Shown one piece after another: positions 7,136 through 16,134 of a DNA stretch of 64,000 nt. A program made the position numbers and the translations under genes. Under the pieces are notes generated by a model. That model did no database searches. It saw nothing but the letters and a program-made list of their open reading frames with translations, and had not been told where the DNA came from. The DNA comes from an uncultured Flavobacteriaceae bacterium (GTDB lineage: Bacteria; Bacteroidota; Bacteroidia; Flavobacteriales; Flavobacteriaceae), in the NCBI GenBank assembly GCA_947504035.1, contig CANNGA010000013.1, forward strand, positions 62,001 through 126,000, read 5' to 3'. Every line of letters begins with the position of its first letter. Position 1 is the first letter of the stretch.

Positions 7136-9571
7136 ATGCTAAACCCCCAAATAAAAACCATATCTATCCTGCTTTACCTGCTTTGTGTAACAATCACAGC
7201 AGCCCAAAACATAGATATAGGTACTATAGGAAAAGGCCAAGCGCTAAAATTGAGTGGCGGTATTTCCACAAATAGTATTTTTTATACTTCAAATCAAAAT
7301 ACAGGTAGAGAAGCCTTCACCTATTTTGTACAAGGAAATGTAAACGTGGGGTTTTATCAATTTTCTATGCCTATAAGCTATAGCTACTCTAACCAAGGGA
7401 GCCAGCTCGATTTTCAGGTGCCCTTTAAATTTAACCGTTTAAGCTTACATCCCAAATACAAGTGGATACAGGCGCATATTGGAGATGTTAGCATGACTTT
7501 TTCGCCTTATACGCTAAGCGGTCATTTATTTACTGGGGGAGGCGTAGAGTTAACTCCTAAAGGCAACTTTAAAATTAGTGCCATGACCGGGCGTTTTTTA
7601 AAAGCAACAGAGGATGATGCCGATGCCAGAACCATTCCTGCGTTTTCACGCTATGGTTATGGTCTTAAATTGGAGTATGATAAGGACAAGTATAAGGTTG
7701 GTTTTACAGGGTTTTATGCCAAAGATCAATTAAACTCCATTAGTATGGTGCCAGAAGATAAAGGCGTAACTCCTAAAGAAAATTTAGTGCTAAGTTTTGC
7801 TGGAGGTTACAAACTTCTAGAAAATCTACAACTTAATGCAGAGTATGCCGCTACCGCTATTACCCAAGATTTAAGAGCGGAAACTATAGAAACAGGCCAA
7901 GGTGTAACAGGACTACTGTTTGACAATCGCGCATCGACAGAATACCATAATGCTTTAAAGGTAGGATTTGATTATAGTTTTTTAAAATCTAGTGTTGGGA
8001 TCGCTTACGAGCGTATAGATCCTGGATACCAAACCTTAGGTGCTTATTTTTTTAATAATGACTTCGAAAATATTACCTTAAATACGAGTACTACGTTTTT
8101 TAATGATAAGTTAAATTTGGCCTTTAATATAGGATACCAACGCGATAATTTAGAGCGCCAAAAAGAACAAGCAACCAACAGAACTGTTGGAGCTGTAAAT
8201 GCCACTTACACAGCTTCAGAAACGTTAAGCCTAACAGCGTCTTATTCTAATTTTAGCACCTTTACTAATGCTCGAGTGAATCAGTTTGAAACCATTAATG
8301 ACGATAATTTATTAGATAATGCCGATGAGCAGTTTGATTATACACAACTTTCTCAAAATGCAAATTTAAGTTTAAATTATATAATCTCTAAAAAAGCAAA
8401 CTTGCAACAAAATTTAAACCTTAACTACGCCTTAGCCGATGTTTCTAATGAACAAGGAGGTGTTGTACGTATTGGAGATGCATCTACATTTCATAATGTA
8501 AATGCATCGTACACCATAGGATTTCCTAAAAGACGATTAAATGTCACTACAGCGCTAAACGGAACACTAAATACGATTGGGCGTGAAAATGCCACAACAT
8601 GGGGGCCTACATTAGGGGTGAATAAGAAGTTTTTTGAAAATGCATTAAATGCAGGGTTTGCGACCTCGTATAATACAAGTCAAGGTATGGCATCTCAAAC
8701 AAGTGTTGCCAATATTAGATTGAATGCGTCTTATCTTTATAAAGAAAAACATAATTTTAATGTTAACGCCATTCAACTGTTTAGAACATTAGCGAATAGC
8801 ATTAATAGAGACTTAACAGTTACTTTTGGATATTCGTATGCCTTTAATATCGGAGCACCAAAGAAACGCAAAAGACCTGTGAAAAATGAAGGTGAACCTA
8901 TAGTGGTTAAAGATAAAGACATTCGTATAAGTAAGCCGTTGACGGTTTCCTATAAAACGTTTAAATTTAAAGGAACGAAAGACGATATCGCTAAAACGAT
9001 ACCTCAACTTATAAATAGCCCTAGCTATGACATTATAAGAACACGTAAAGAGGTAAAAGTACAGCTAACGGCATTAGAAAACACTTTAAATACAAGTCTT
9101 AATGCTACAACCAAAGCTTTTAAAGCAGCAAGCCTAGAATATTTAAAATATGCGCACCAATTAATAGAACGTATGGATACTTATTACGCATTAGTATTTA
9201 ATAGTTTGAAACGCTTAAATGAAGAAGCATCTCAATACGATGCAGTCCTAAAATCGAGTTACACCAATTTATTAGCGAAAATAGAGCGTACAAGAGCGCT
9301 TAATAAAACGGTAAATGAAGCAGACTTACAACATTTAGAGCTTAAGAAACAGGCATATGATTCTCATGTATGGATGAAAAATCAATTAAGCACGTTACGT
9401 TTAGAAGACGTTAAAAATGACAAAGGCGTATTAAAGGCATTTAAAATTAAATATTTTAATGACATTTCATCGCAAATAATGACAGGCAAAACACCATCAG
9501 AAATAGAGTTGTTCTTAGAGAAAACTCTAGTTGGTTTTTATCATAAAAAATCAAAAGAAATTCAAGATTAG
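7136..9571 (+). CDS. Outer-membrane beta-barrel protein with helical C-terminal extension
   Basis: 811 residues. A signal peptide (cleavage near ITAAQ, residue ~24) is followed by about 550 residues of alternating hydrophobic/polar strands with aromatic ends (YSYSN, LQLNAEYAAT, LSLTASYSN, LNVTTALNG), typical of a large outer-membrane barrel. Around residue 580 it changes to a basic linker (KKRKRPVKN) and then a long helical, coiled-coil-like tail of ~200 residues (LNTSLNATTKAFKAASLEYLKYAHQLIER). I do not recognise a named family. Its place right after a toxin locus makes a role in surface display or export possible but unproven. Confidence 0.6.
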   Translation: MLNPQIKTISILLYLLCVTITAAQNIDIGTIGKGQALKLSGGISTNSIFYTSNQNTGREAFTYFVQGNVNVGFYQFSMPISYSYSNQGSQLDFQVPFKFNRLSLHPKYKWIQAHIGDVSMTFSPYTLSGHLFTGGGVELTPKGNFKISAMTGRFLKATEDDADARTIPAFSRYGYGLKLEYDKDKYKVGFTGFYAKDQLNSISMVPEDKGVTPKENLVLSFAGGYKLLENLQLNAEYAATAITQDLRAETIETGQGVTGLLFDNRASTEYHNALKVGFDYSFLKSSVGIAYERIDPGYQTLGAYFFNNDFENITLNTSTTFFNDKLNLAFNIGYQRDNLERQKEQATNRTVGAVNATYTASETLSLTASYSNFSTFTNARVNQFETINDDNLLDNADEQFDYTQLSQNANLSLNYIISKKANLQQNLNLNYALADVSNEQGGVVRIGDASTFHNVNASYTIGFPKRRLNVTTALNGTLNTIGRENATTWGPTLGVNKKFFENALNAGFATSYNTSQGMASQTSVANIRLNASYLYKEKHNFNVNAIQLFRTLANSINRDLTVTFGYSYAFNIGAPKKRKRPVKNEGEPIVVKDKDIRISKPLTVSYKTFKFKGTKDDIAKTIPQLINSPSYDIIRTRKEVKVQLTALENTLNTSLNATTKAFKAASLEYLKYAHQLIERMDTYYALVFNSLKRLNEEASQYDAVLKSSYTNLLAKIERTRALNKTVNEADLQHLELKKQAYDSHVWMKNQLSTLRLEDVKNDKGVLKAFKIKYFNDISSQIMTGKTPSEIELFLEKTLVGFYHKKSKEIQD

Positions 9572-9872
9572 CAAAAACAGTTATTGGTAAATCATGGATG
9601 GCTGTTGGAGATGCCGCATTAGCTTTAGATCTTATTTCTTCTCAAGGGATATTTTTTAGTTTATATAGCGGCATACGCGGCGCAGAAACAATTGCGGCCA
9701 TAGTTAAAGACGGATTGCAGAATGGAATGCCCATGTATTATATCGCAAAAAAATAGAGAATGTATTTTTAGCAAATCAGAAATCGAGACGGCATTTTTAT
9801 ACTTCAGAATTGCGTTATAAAACATCAGCGTATTGGCAGCAGTATTTTTGTGAAGCGCTAGTAGAACCATAG
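9571..9872 (+). pseudogene. Remnant of an FAD-dependent (halogenase-like) oxidoreductase, frameshifted
   Basis: Reading from 9571 gives WMAVGDAALALDLISSQG, the FAD-binding motif near the C-terminus of flavin-dependent halogenase/geranylgeranyl-reductase type enzymes (usual form GDAA...DPLSSQGI). The frame stops at a TAG just after a run of seven A near 9751. The next frame continues the family pattern (RRHFYTSELRYKTSAYW...) to a TAG at 9870-9872. The N-terminal Rossmann part is missing: the fragment begins exactly at the stop codon of the upstream gene. It is a deletion remnant plus a frameshift. Confidence 0.75.
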
Positions 9873-10059
9873 CATTATGGTGTATTTTAGTTTATGAAGT
9901 GTATGCTTTTGAAGATGATTATGATGGTAATAGGTAGTAAAAATCCGTGTGTTTTTATTGTATGAATATATTCACATATTTATAGCGCTACTCCAAAAGA
10001 AAAGCGTAGATTGAAAGCACTATTAGAGAAGCTATAAACAGGGTAGATATATTAGGGTT
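9873..10059 (+). other. Degenerate intergenic sequence
   Basis: No intact gene. A short open stretch (about 9979-10036) reads YSATPKEKRRLKALLEKL before a stop, which looks like the tail of a lost helical protein. Together with the preceding oxidoreductase remnant it marks a region of gene decay. Confidence 0.4.
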
Positions 10060-10524
10060 ATGAAAAAAAGCGCACGGAATACAAAGCAAACGTTTGGGTA
10101 TTGGGTAGGGCTACTAGTGCTCGTGTTATCTTGTAATGCGGTAGGTAAACACAGTGGCGCAAATCAGGGCACGCATACCATGGATGGCGTGTGGAAACTT
10201 AGCGCATTTTACCGTTTAGCGGGTAAGGATACGCTAATTACAGATACAACTAAAATACAGCATAAAATATATTTAAACGGACATGTTATTTGGAATGTCA
10301 ATCCAGAAGCAGATGATTTAGAATGGCATGGCTATGGTACTTTTACGTATAAAAACGATACTATTATAGAAACATTAAAGGCTATGTCTAAAACCATGCA
10401 AGGGGCGCATACAACCTATATAATCCCAATAGAGCGCGGCAAAGGTGTGTACAAACAAATAAATACATATAAACGTAACGATACGGTGTATCATAATGTA
10501 GAAGTTTACACAAAATTGGATTAA
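10060..10524 (+). CDS. Putative lipoprotein, lipocalin-like
   Basis: 154 residues. An N-terminal hydrophobic segment ends in VLSC (lipobox, Cys near residue 25), so it should be lipid-anchored. The rest (MDGVWKLSAFYRLAGKDTL, NDTIIETLKAMSKTM, KQINTYKRNDTVYHNVEVYTKLD) has the WKL opening and beta-rich composition of small Bacteroidota lipocalin-like domains. There is no close neighbour on the same strand upstream, and a different promoter serves the next gene. Function unknown. Confidence 0.6.
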   Translation: MKKSARNTKQTFGYWVGLLVLVLSCNAVGKHSGANQGTHTMDGVWKLSAFYRLAGKDTLITDTTKIQHKIYLNGHVIWNVNPEADDLEWHGYGTFTYKNDTIIETLKAMSKTMQGAHTTYIIPIERGKGVYKQINTYKRNDTVYHNVEVYTKLD

Positions 10525-10631
10525 GAAGGACCCTATCAAAGATGTTAAGATTATAGAGTTTTGCTAATTTATTTTAGCACGACTATTTTTATATACCGCA
10601 CATTCATGATTTAAATATCTTTAGCATTTCG

Positions 10632-10639
10632 TATTTTTG
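10632..10639 (+). promoter_or_regulatory. -7 element TATTTTTG of the men genes
   Basis: Matches the Bacteroidota -7 consensus TAnnTTTG, 27 bases before the ATG of the thioesterase gene. No good -33 TTG is seen at the right distance. Confidence 0.55.
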
Positions 10640-10666
10640 TACCTCTCAAGAGTATAAAACAGTACG

Positions 10667-11092
10667 ATGCAAAAATCTAAAGACAGCGTTTTAGAGCTAG
10701 CGAATGCCGCTTGCAAGAATACATTAATGGAAACCCTAGAGATTGAAATGGTCGATTTTGGTGATGATTTTTTAGTCGCCAGAATGCCAGTAAATTCTAG
10801 AGTGTACCAGCCAGATGGCGTATTACACGGTGGTGCTACAGCAGCCTTAGCTGAAAGCGTAGGAAGTTTTGCAGCGCAAATATTTACTAATTTAGATGAC
10901 TATTTTGTAAGAGGTACAGAGATTACTGCCAATCATCTAAAAAGTATTTCTACAGGTTATGTTTATGCCAAAGCCACATTTTTGCACAAAGGACGTACCA
11001 CACAACTTATAGATATCAGGGTGACAGATGCCGATGCCAATTTAATATCAATCTGTAAATTGTCTACCATTACATTGCCTAAGAAAAAATAG
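10667..11092 (+). CDS. menI: Hotdog thioesterase, probable DHNA-CoA thioesterase (MenI)
   Basis: 141 residues with the hotdog PaaI/YdiI signature: GVLHGGATAALAESVGS (HGG turn followed by the long helix carrying the catalytic acid) and the closing strand TQLIDIRVTDADANLISICKLS. It lies 1 base upstream of the isochorismate synthase gene and close to menD, which points to hydrolysis of 1,4-dihydroxy-2-naphthoyl-CoA in menaquinone synthesis rather than phenylacetate metabolism. Fold and context agree; the substrate is inferred from the neighbours. Confidence 0.8.
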   Translation: MQKSKDSVLELANAACKNTLMETLEIEMVDFGDDFLVARMPVNSRVYQPDGVLHGGATAALAESVGSFAAQIFTNLDDYFVRGTEITANHLKSISTGYVYAKATFLHKGRTTQLIDIRVTDADANLISICKLSTITLPKKK

Positions 11093-11093
11093 T

Positions 11094-12212
11094 ATGTCGA
11101 AGTCTTTTTTTAAGCAAGTTACGGCACATTTTAGTGCGGAGTTGCCTTTTGTGGTGTATAGAAAACCTAATCTTCAAGAAGTTAATGCTCTATTACAAAA
11201 GGATGCAACTTTACATACTTCTGCGCATTTTGAAGAAAGTGGTTTTGTGTTTTCTCCTTTTGATAGTGATGCCCAAAGCATACTATTACCTTTAGAAGCT
11301 TCAGAACATTTTTCGATAGCCCATTGTGAATTTGAACCTTCTGCTTTAAAAAAAGAAGAAGTGACACCAACAGACGAGGCCGCTAAGGCAACCCACATAG
11401 AGCTTGTAGCACAAGCTATTGATGCTATTAAAAAGACGGAGTTGCAAAAAATAGTGGTGTCTCGTAAAGAAACAGTACCGCTAGAAGAAAAGGCGCCTTT
11501 AACGATATTCCAATCTCTGCTAGAAGCCTATCCTTCGGCATTGGTTTATTGTTGGTACCACCCCAAAGTCGGGTTATGGTTAGGCGCCACACCAGAAACA
11601 CTTTTAAAAATTGAAGGCCGACAATTTTCAATCATGGCTTTAGCAGGCACGCAAGAGTACAAAGGCACAACAGCTGTAACGTGGCAGGCTAAAGAATTGC
11701 AAGAGCAGCAGTTTGTTACCGATTTTATTTTGGAAAACATAAGCACTACAGTACAGCAGGTAAAGGTCTCTAATGTCGAGACCGTGAAAGCTGGAAACTT
11801 GCTACACCTTAGAACTTTAATACGCGGCCAACTAAACTTAGCAACCTTAGATTTTGAAGCCTTATTAAAACGCCTGCACCCAACACCAGCAGTTTGTGGT
11901 TTGCCTAAAACCAAAGCCAAAGCCTTTGTGTTAAAGCATGAGCATTACGACCGGTCATTTTATACAGGTTTTCTAGGAGAACTTAATTTTGAGAAGCAGA
12001 GTGCACCGCGTTCAGGACGTAGAAATATAGAACACCGCGCCTATACAGTCCCTAAGAAAAGCACACAGCTCTATGTGAATTTACGCTGTATGCAAATAGA
12101 AGGCCAACAGGCGCACGTGTATGTAGGTGGGGGCATTACAGAAACGTCGCAACCGGAGCGGGAATGGGAAGAAACAGTCTCAAAATCTAAGGTGGTTAAA
12201 AAGGCAATATAA
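11094..12212 (+). CDS. menF: Isochorismate synthase (chorismate-binding enzyme)
   Basis: 372 residues. The C-terminal two thirds form the chorismate-binding domain: KIVVSRKE, LYVNLRCMQ, YVGGGITETSQPEREWEET (metal-binding Glu region), and the loop GATPETLLKI...MALAGTQ. It converts chorismate to isochorismate, the first committed step to menaquinone, in the cytoplasm. The order menI-menF-menD with tight spacing supports MenF over a siderophore enzyme. The N-terminal region is shorter and more divergent than in the E. coli protein, as is common in Flavobacteriia. Confidence 0.9.
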   Translation: MSKSFFKQVTAHFSAELPFVVYRKPNLQEVNALLQKDATLHTSAHFEESGFVFSPFDSDAQSILLPLEASEHFSIAHCEFEPSALKKEEVTPTDEAAKATHIELVAQAIDAIKKTELQKIVVSRKETVPLEEKAPLTIFQSLLEAYPSALVYCWYHPKVGLWLGATPETLLKIEGRQFSIMALAGTQEYKGTTAVTWQAKELQEQQFVTDFILENISTTVQQVKVSNVETVKAGNLLHLRTLIRGQLNLATLDFEALLKRLHPTPAVCGLPKTKAKAFVLKHEHYDRSFYTGFLGELNFEKQSAPRSGRRNIEHRAYTVPKKSTQLYVNLRCMQIEGQQAHVYVGGGITETSQPEREWEETVSKSKVVKKAI

Positions 12213-12236
12213 GGCATGCATTTAGGTGCGATTTTG

Positions 12237-12244
12237 TACTTTTG
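12237..12244 (+). promoter_or_regulatory. -7 element TACTTTTG before menD
   Basis: Exact TAnnTTTG match in the 51-base gap between menF and menD, 19 bases before the ATG. menD can thus have its own start site in addition to read-through. Confidence 0.5.
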
Positions 12245-12263
12245 CACTAAGATTTTCAGCTAA

Positions 12264-14024
12264 ATGACGTATCCTAAAATACCGCTAGCACAAACAGTAA
12301 TAGAGTTGTGTAAAGCGCATGATATACAGCATATCATCATCTCTCCAGGCAGTAGAAATGCTCCATTAACCATTGGATTTACTAACGATCCTTTCTTTAC
12401 CTGTTACAGTATTGTAGACGAACGTTGTGCGGCGTTCTTTGCTATGGGAATTGCACAGCAACTGCAAATACCAACCGCAGTGGTATGTACCTCTGGAAGT
12501 GCGTTATTAAATTACTATCCTGCAGTTGCAGAAGCCTTTTATAGCACAATCCCTATGGTGGTACTATCGGCAGATCGTCCCAAACACCTCATAGGTATTG
12601 GCGACGGACAAACCATTAGGCAAAAACATGTATATGGACAGCATAGTTTGTATGACGCTAATTTGAAACTAGATATTAGAGATCAACCCTTAGATGCCAA
12701 TTTAGAGGAACTTCCCATTATAAAAAGTCTAAGTAATACAAAAGAACGTTTTTTAGAACTTCAGAATGGCATTCAGGACTATAATACGGATGCAATTAAT
12801 ACCGCATTAGCTACAGCAAAAAAAGAGAAAGGCCCTGTACATATCAACATTCCTTTCGATGAACCCCTTTATGAAACTACAGATACTTTAACCGTAGCAC
12901 CTAAACGCGTAGACTTTCCAGAAGTACAGCAATCGTTAAGTGAAGTCGCTGTGAATGAGTATGTAAAGGTGTGGAATGGCGCCTCAAAAAAACTCATTTT
13001 GGTAGGAGTACACACACCTCATAGCATTTCTAAAGCATGGTTAGACGTATTAGCAAAAGATGATAGTGTGGTCGTGCTTACAGAAACAACGTCTAATTTA
13101 CACCATGATACTTTTTTCCCTAGTATAGATCAAATTATTTCACCATTAGATACCGAAGCGCAAAAAGCCTTACAGCCCGACGTATTGCTAACCTTTGGAG
13201 GCCTTGTCGTATCCAAAAAAATAAAAGCCCTATTACGAGAGTATAAACCTAAGGCACATTGGCATGTAGACCCTATAAAAGCTAATGATACTTTTTTTGC
13301 TTTAACAGCGCATATTAAAACAACACCAGAACTCTTTTTTCAATCTGTTTTACCTCAAGTAACCCCAGTTACAACAAGCAGCTATAGAACCGATCTCACT
13401 AAAATAAAAGCAAAGCGTTTAGAGCGTCACGATGCGTATTTAGAGCAGATTCCCTTTAGTGATTTTAAGGCATTCCACAGGCTTCTAAAAGCCCTTCCAA
13501 AAGATACCGTGTTACAAGTAGGTAATAGTTCTGCCATACGCTATACGCAACTTTTTGGAGTAGATAAAAGCTTAGAAGTGTATTGCAATAGGGGGACCAG
13601 TGGTATCGATGGCAGTACCTCTACCGCTATTGGTTGCGCCGTAACCCATACAAAACAAACCACTTTTATTACAGGCGATTTAAGTTTCTTATACGATAGT
13701 AATGCATTATGGAATAATTATATACCGTCTAACTTTAGAATTTTATTGGTAAATAATACAGGAGGGGGGATTTTTAGAATCCTACCAGGGCATAAGGATA
13801 CTCAAAATTTCGACACTTATTTTGAGACCAACCATCAGTTAACAGCAGAACACTTATGTAAAATGTTTTCTTTTGAATACCAGTCGGTTACTACAGGTGA
13901 GGGGCTTGAAAATGCGCTAGAGGGTTTCTTTGAGACCTCCGAACGTCCTAGGCTTTTAGAGATAGCGACACCAAAACAAATTAATGATAAAATTTTATTA
14001 GAGTATTTTAAGTTTATTAAGTAA
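12264..14024 (+). CDS. menD: SEPHCHC synthase MenD
   Basis: 586 residues, the usual length. It is a thiamine-diphosphate enzyme that joins isochorismate and 2-oxoglutarate. N-terminal landmarks are ISPGSRNAPLTIGF and VDERCAAFFAMG (catalytic Glu), then CTSGSALLNYYPAVAEAF and LSADRP. The C-terminal ThDP site shows NRGTSGIDGSTSTAIG and TGDLSFLYDSNALWN (GDxS...N magnesium/diphosphate motif), followed by NNTGGGIF. It follows menF in a menaquinone operon; menaquinone is the usual respiratory quinone of Flavobacteriia. Confidence 0.97.
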   Translation: MTYPKIPLAQTVIELCKAHDIQHIIISPGSRNAPLTIGFTNDPFFTCYSIVDERCAAFFAMGIAQQLQIPTAVVCTSGSALLNYYPAVAEAFYSTIPMVVLSADRPKHLIGIGDGQTIRQKHVYGQHSLYDANLKLDIRDQPLDANLEELPIIKSLSNTKERFLELQNGIQDYNTDAINTALATAKKEKGPVHINIPFDEPLYETTDTLTVAPKRVDFPEVQQSLSEVAVNEYVKVWNGASKKLILVGVHTPHSISKAWLDVLAKDDSVVVLTETTSNLHHDTFFPSIDQIISPLDTEAQKALQPDVLLTFGGLVVSKKIKALLREYKPKAHWHVDPIKANDTFFALTAHIKTTPELFFQSVLPQVTPVTTSSYRTDLTKIKAKRLERHDAYLEQIPFSDFKAFHRLLKALPKDTVLQVGNSSAIRYTQLFGVDKSLEVYCNRGTSGIDGSTSTAIGCAVTHTKQTTFITGDLSFLYDSNALWNNYIPSNFRILLVNNTGGGIFRILPGHKDTQNFDTYFETNHQLTAEHLCKMFSFEYQSVTTGEGLENALEGFFETSERPRLLEIATPKQINDKILLEYFKFIK

Positions 14025-14118
14025 TTGTACACGTATTGTGACTTTTACTTCTAAACGGTGTCTAAAAATTAGTTATATTTAAGACATCAATTATTAATCA
14101 AATAAAAACAAATTTATC

Positions 14119-14457
14119 ATGAGTAAACGTGACGAACTTATCGCAAAATACGCTTCAGACTTAAAAGACAAATGTGGTGTTGATGCCGATATGGATTTAT
14201 TAACTAAAGTGACTATTGGTTGTGGCCCTTCAATTTACAATGCAGATGCCTCTACGGTTTCAGGATCGGACCAATCTGAGTTGGCAACAGTAAAAAACAA
14301 TTTCTTAATTAAAAAATTAGGATTAAGTGAAAGTGACGATTTAGATGGTGCTATTGCTTCAGTTATAGAAACATACGGAAAGTCAAACCGTAACAAATAT
14401 AGAGCTGTAGTGTATTATTTGTTAACAAAGCACTTTTCTAAGGAATCCGTTTACTAG
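14119..14457 (+). CDS. DUF2853 family protein
   Basis: 112 residues, cytoplasmic, all-helical by composition. The opening SKRDELIAKYASDLKDKCGV, the middle VTIGCGPSIYNADASTVS and the end NRNKYRAVVYYLLTKHF match DUF2853 (PF11015), a small protein family of unknown function found in Bacteroidota and Proteobacteria. It is a single gene with its own strong terminator directly downstream. Confidence 0.85.
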   Translation: MSKRDELIAKYASDLKDKCGVDADMDLLTKVTIGCGPSIYNADASTVSGSDQSELATVKNNFLIKKLGLSESDDLDGAIASVIETYGKSNRNKYRAVVYYLLTKHFSKESVY

Positions 14458-14478
14458 AATCGTAAAGTTATTATAATG

Positions 14479-14510
14479 AAAAGCGTTGCATTTTTTGTAA
14501 CGCTTTTTTT
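14479..14510 (+). terminator. Intrinsic terminator after the DUF2853 gene
   Basis: Stem AAAAGCGTT / AACGCTTTT (14479-14487 with 14499-14507) with an 11-base loop and a run of T on the plus strand, 21 bases after the stop codon. Confidence 0.8.
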
Positions 14511-14542
14511 GTGGGGATGCGGTTTTCTAAGTCCTAATGTTA

Positions 14543-14550
14543 TAACTTTG
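14543..14550 (+). promoter_or_regulatory. -7 element TAACTTTG before the cvfB-like gene
   Basis: Exact TAnnTTTG match only 6 bases before the ATG at 14557, so the transcript would be leaderless or nearly so, as is frequent in Flavobacteriia. Confidence 0.5.
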
Positions 14551-14556
14551 TAGGCT

Positions 14557-15384
14557 ATGGAATTAGGAGCAATAAACACATTAGAGATATTACGAGAAAC
14601 AGATCACGGCATCTATTTGATAGACGCCGAGGATAACGAAGTGCTATTACCCAATAGGTATGTGCCTACAGCATTTAAAATCTGGGATAAAATAGATGTT
14701 TTTGTATACCTAGATAATGAAGAACGATTAGTAGCCTCTACAGATATTCCATATATTAAAAAAGGAGAGTTTGCGCTGTTGCGATGTAATCAGGTTACCG
14801 ATTTTGGAGCTTTTCTAGATTGGGGCTTGGTAAAAGAATTATTTTGTCCGTTTAAAGAACAAGCTTTTCCTTTAAAACCAGGAGGTTGGTATTTGGTACA
14901 CTGTTATTTAGATGAAAAGACCGAACGTTTGGTGGCTTCAAGTAAAACTAACAGGTTTTTAGACAATAAAGTGTTAACAGTAGAACAGTTTGAAGAAGTC
15001 GATCTTATTGTATCCCATCCTTCAGATATTGGGTGGAATGTAATTGTGAATAAAATACACACAGGACTCGTTTATAAAGATAATGTATTTAAAGATATTA
15101 GTGTTGGAGACCAATTAAAAGGGGTTGTGAAAAAAATACGACCAGGAAATAAATTGGACATCACACTAGAAAAAATAGGCTATAGAAATATAGAACCCAA
15201 TGCCGAACGTGTTCTTCAAGAATTAGAAGATAACAGTGGTTATATAAATCTTACAGACAAATCGAACCCAGATGCTATTAAGCAGCAGTTACAAATGAGT
15301 AAAAAGAGTTTTAAAAAGGCTGTAGGTAGTCTTTATAAAAACCGTCAAATTGAGATAAAACCAGACGGTATCTATTTATTGTAA
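14557..15384 (+). CDS. CvfB-type S1 RNA-binding protein
   Basis: 275 residues with the CvfB layout: several S1-like OB folds (residues 1-65, 70-130 with GEFALLRCNQVTDFGAFLDWGL, and 145-215 with GLVYKDNVFKDISVGDQLKGVVKKIRPGNKLDITL) and a C-terminal winged helix (SKKSFKKAVGSLYKNRQIEIKPDGIYL). Family members bind RNA and influence virulence or global gene expression in Gram-positives; in Bacteroidota the role is unstudied. The 3' end overlaps the convergent gene by 9 bases. Confidence 0.85.
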   Translation: MELGAINTLEILRETDHGIYLIDAEDNEVLLPNRYVPTAFKIWDKIDVFVYLDNEERLVASTDIPYIKKGEFALLRCNQVTDFGAFLDWGLVKELFCPFKEQAFPLKPGGWYLVHCYLDEKTERLVASSKTNRFLDNKVLTVEQFEEVDLIVSHPSDIGWNVIVNKIHTGLVYKDNVFKDISVGDQLKGVVKKIRPGNKLDITLEKIGYRNIEPNAERVLQELEDNSGYINLTDKSNPDAIKQQLQMSKKSFKKAVGSLYKNRQIEIKPDGIYLL

Positions 15385-15804
15385 CGAAAACATGCTACTG
15401 CTTTTTACTTTATTATAGACTTGATTTATAGCGTCGTAAATAGAATCGTAGTCCACTTTGTCTGAAATACAAAAATTATTTTCCATTTTAGCATTCATTT
15501 TGCCAGCCTTATCGTGTCCTACAACACCATAGGCTTTTAGGTTTTTAATTTTCTCTCTGTAGACAGGGGTGTCTAAAAGATCTACCGAATACGAATTGAT
15601 TCTATTGGCTACAACCCCAAAAGGTTTAGAAGTGCCAAAATACGAATTCAGTTCATCTGTAATAATATCAGCATTGGAGCTGCTAAAATGTACGCCTTCG
15701 TTCATTTCGACTACGGCAATGTGGTTAAAGAAAAAAATGTTAGCTAACTTGTTCTGTACAAATGCCAGGATTTGATTTTGGAAATCAGATTCTATAATTT
15801 TCAT
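15376..15804 (-). CDS. Conserved flavobacterial hypothetical protein
   Basis: 142 residues, no signal peptide. Alternating strand/helix composition (IAVVEMNEGVHFSSSNADIITDELNSYFG, PFGVVANRINSYSVDLLDTP, KAYGVVGHD) resembles a STAS/SpoIIAA-like fold, but I cannot assign it firmly. It is convergent with the S1 protein gene, overlapping it by 9 bases. A -7 element lies just upstream, supporting this start and expression as a single gene. Confidence 0.6.
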   Translation of the reverse strand: MKIIESDFQNQILAFVQNKLANIFFFNHIAVVEMNEGVHFSSSNADIITDELNSYFGTSKPFGVVANRINSYSVDLLDTPVYREKIKNLKAYGVVGHDKAGKMNAKMENNFCISDKVDYDSIYDAINQVYNKVKSSSMFSLQ

Positions 15805-15811
15805 CGTGCTG

Positions 15812-15819
15812 CAAATCTA
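15812..15819 (-). promoter_or_regulatory. -7 element TAGATTTG (minus strand)
   Basis: Minus-strand TAnnTTTG ending 8 bases before the ATG at 15804, again implying a very short leader. Confidence 0.5.
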
Positions 15820-16134
15820 TACCTCGTTGCTCTAGGTGGATTAAAATTAATTTGGTTGGGGTATAAATAAGACACAAATACTTACAAAAAGTCACAAGTC
15901 TTTTTAAAATAAGTGTGGTGTTTCGTAAAACCCTATTATTCAGCAAGTTAATTTTTGTCTTTGTCGTTTTTATTAAAGGGTACTAACAAGAGATCTGCAA
16001 ATAGTTGTAATTTTCGACGAATAGGCATTAATGCTTTAATTCTACATTAAAATTTCTTTAGATCTAAAAAAAGATTTTAGATTTTGTCTAGATATATATG
16101 GGACATGGCTTGTCTAAATTATTATTTTTGCAAG
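15820..16134. other. Intergenic region upstream of mnmE
   Basis: About 315 bases between divergent genes with no convincing frame. It contains a hairpin ATCTAAAA-AAAGA-TTTTAGAT (16062-16082) and the mnmE -7 element at 16123. No known riboswitch is recognised. Confidence 0.5.
16123..16130 (+). promoter_or_regulatory. -7 element TATTTTTG of mnmE
   Basis: Exact TAnnTTTG ending four bases before the ATG at 16135. Transcription would start at or next to the start codon; this also argues against the upstream in-frame ATG at 16084. Confidence 0.6.

Noticed and set aside
16084-16134. Upstream in-frame ATG giving an extended MnmE
   Set aside because: The family starts at MILQDT (16135), and the -7 promoter element at 16123-16130 would lie inside the longer version.
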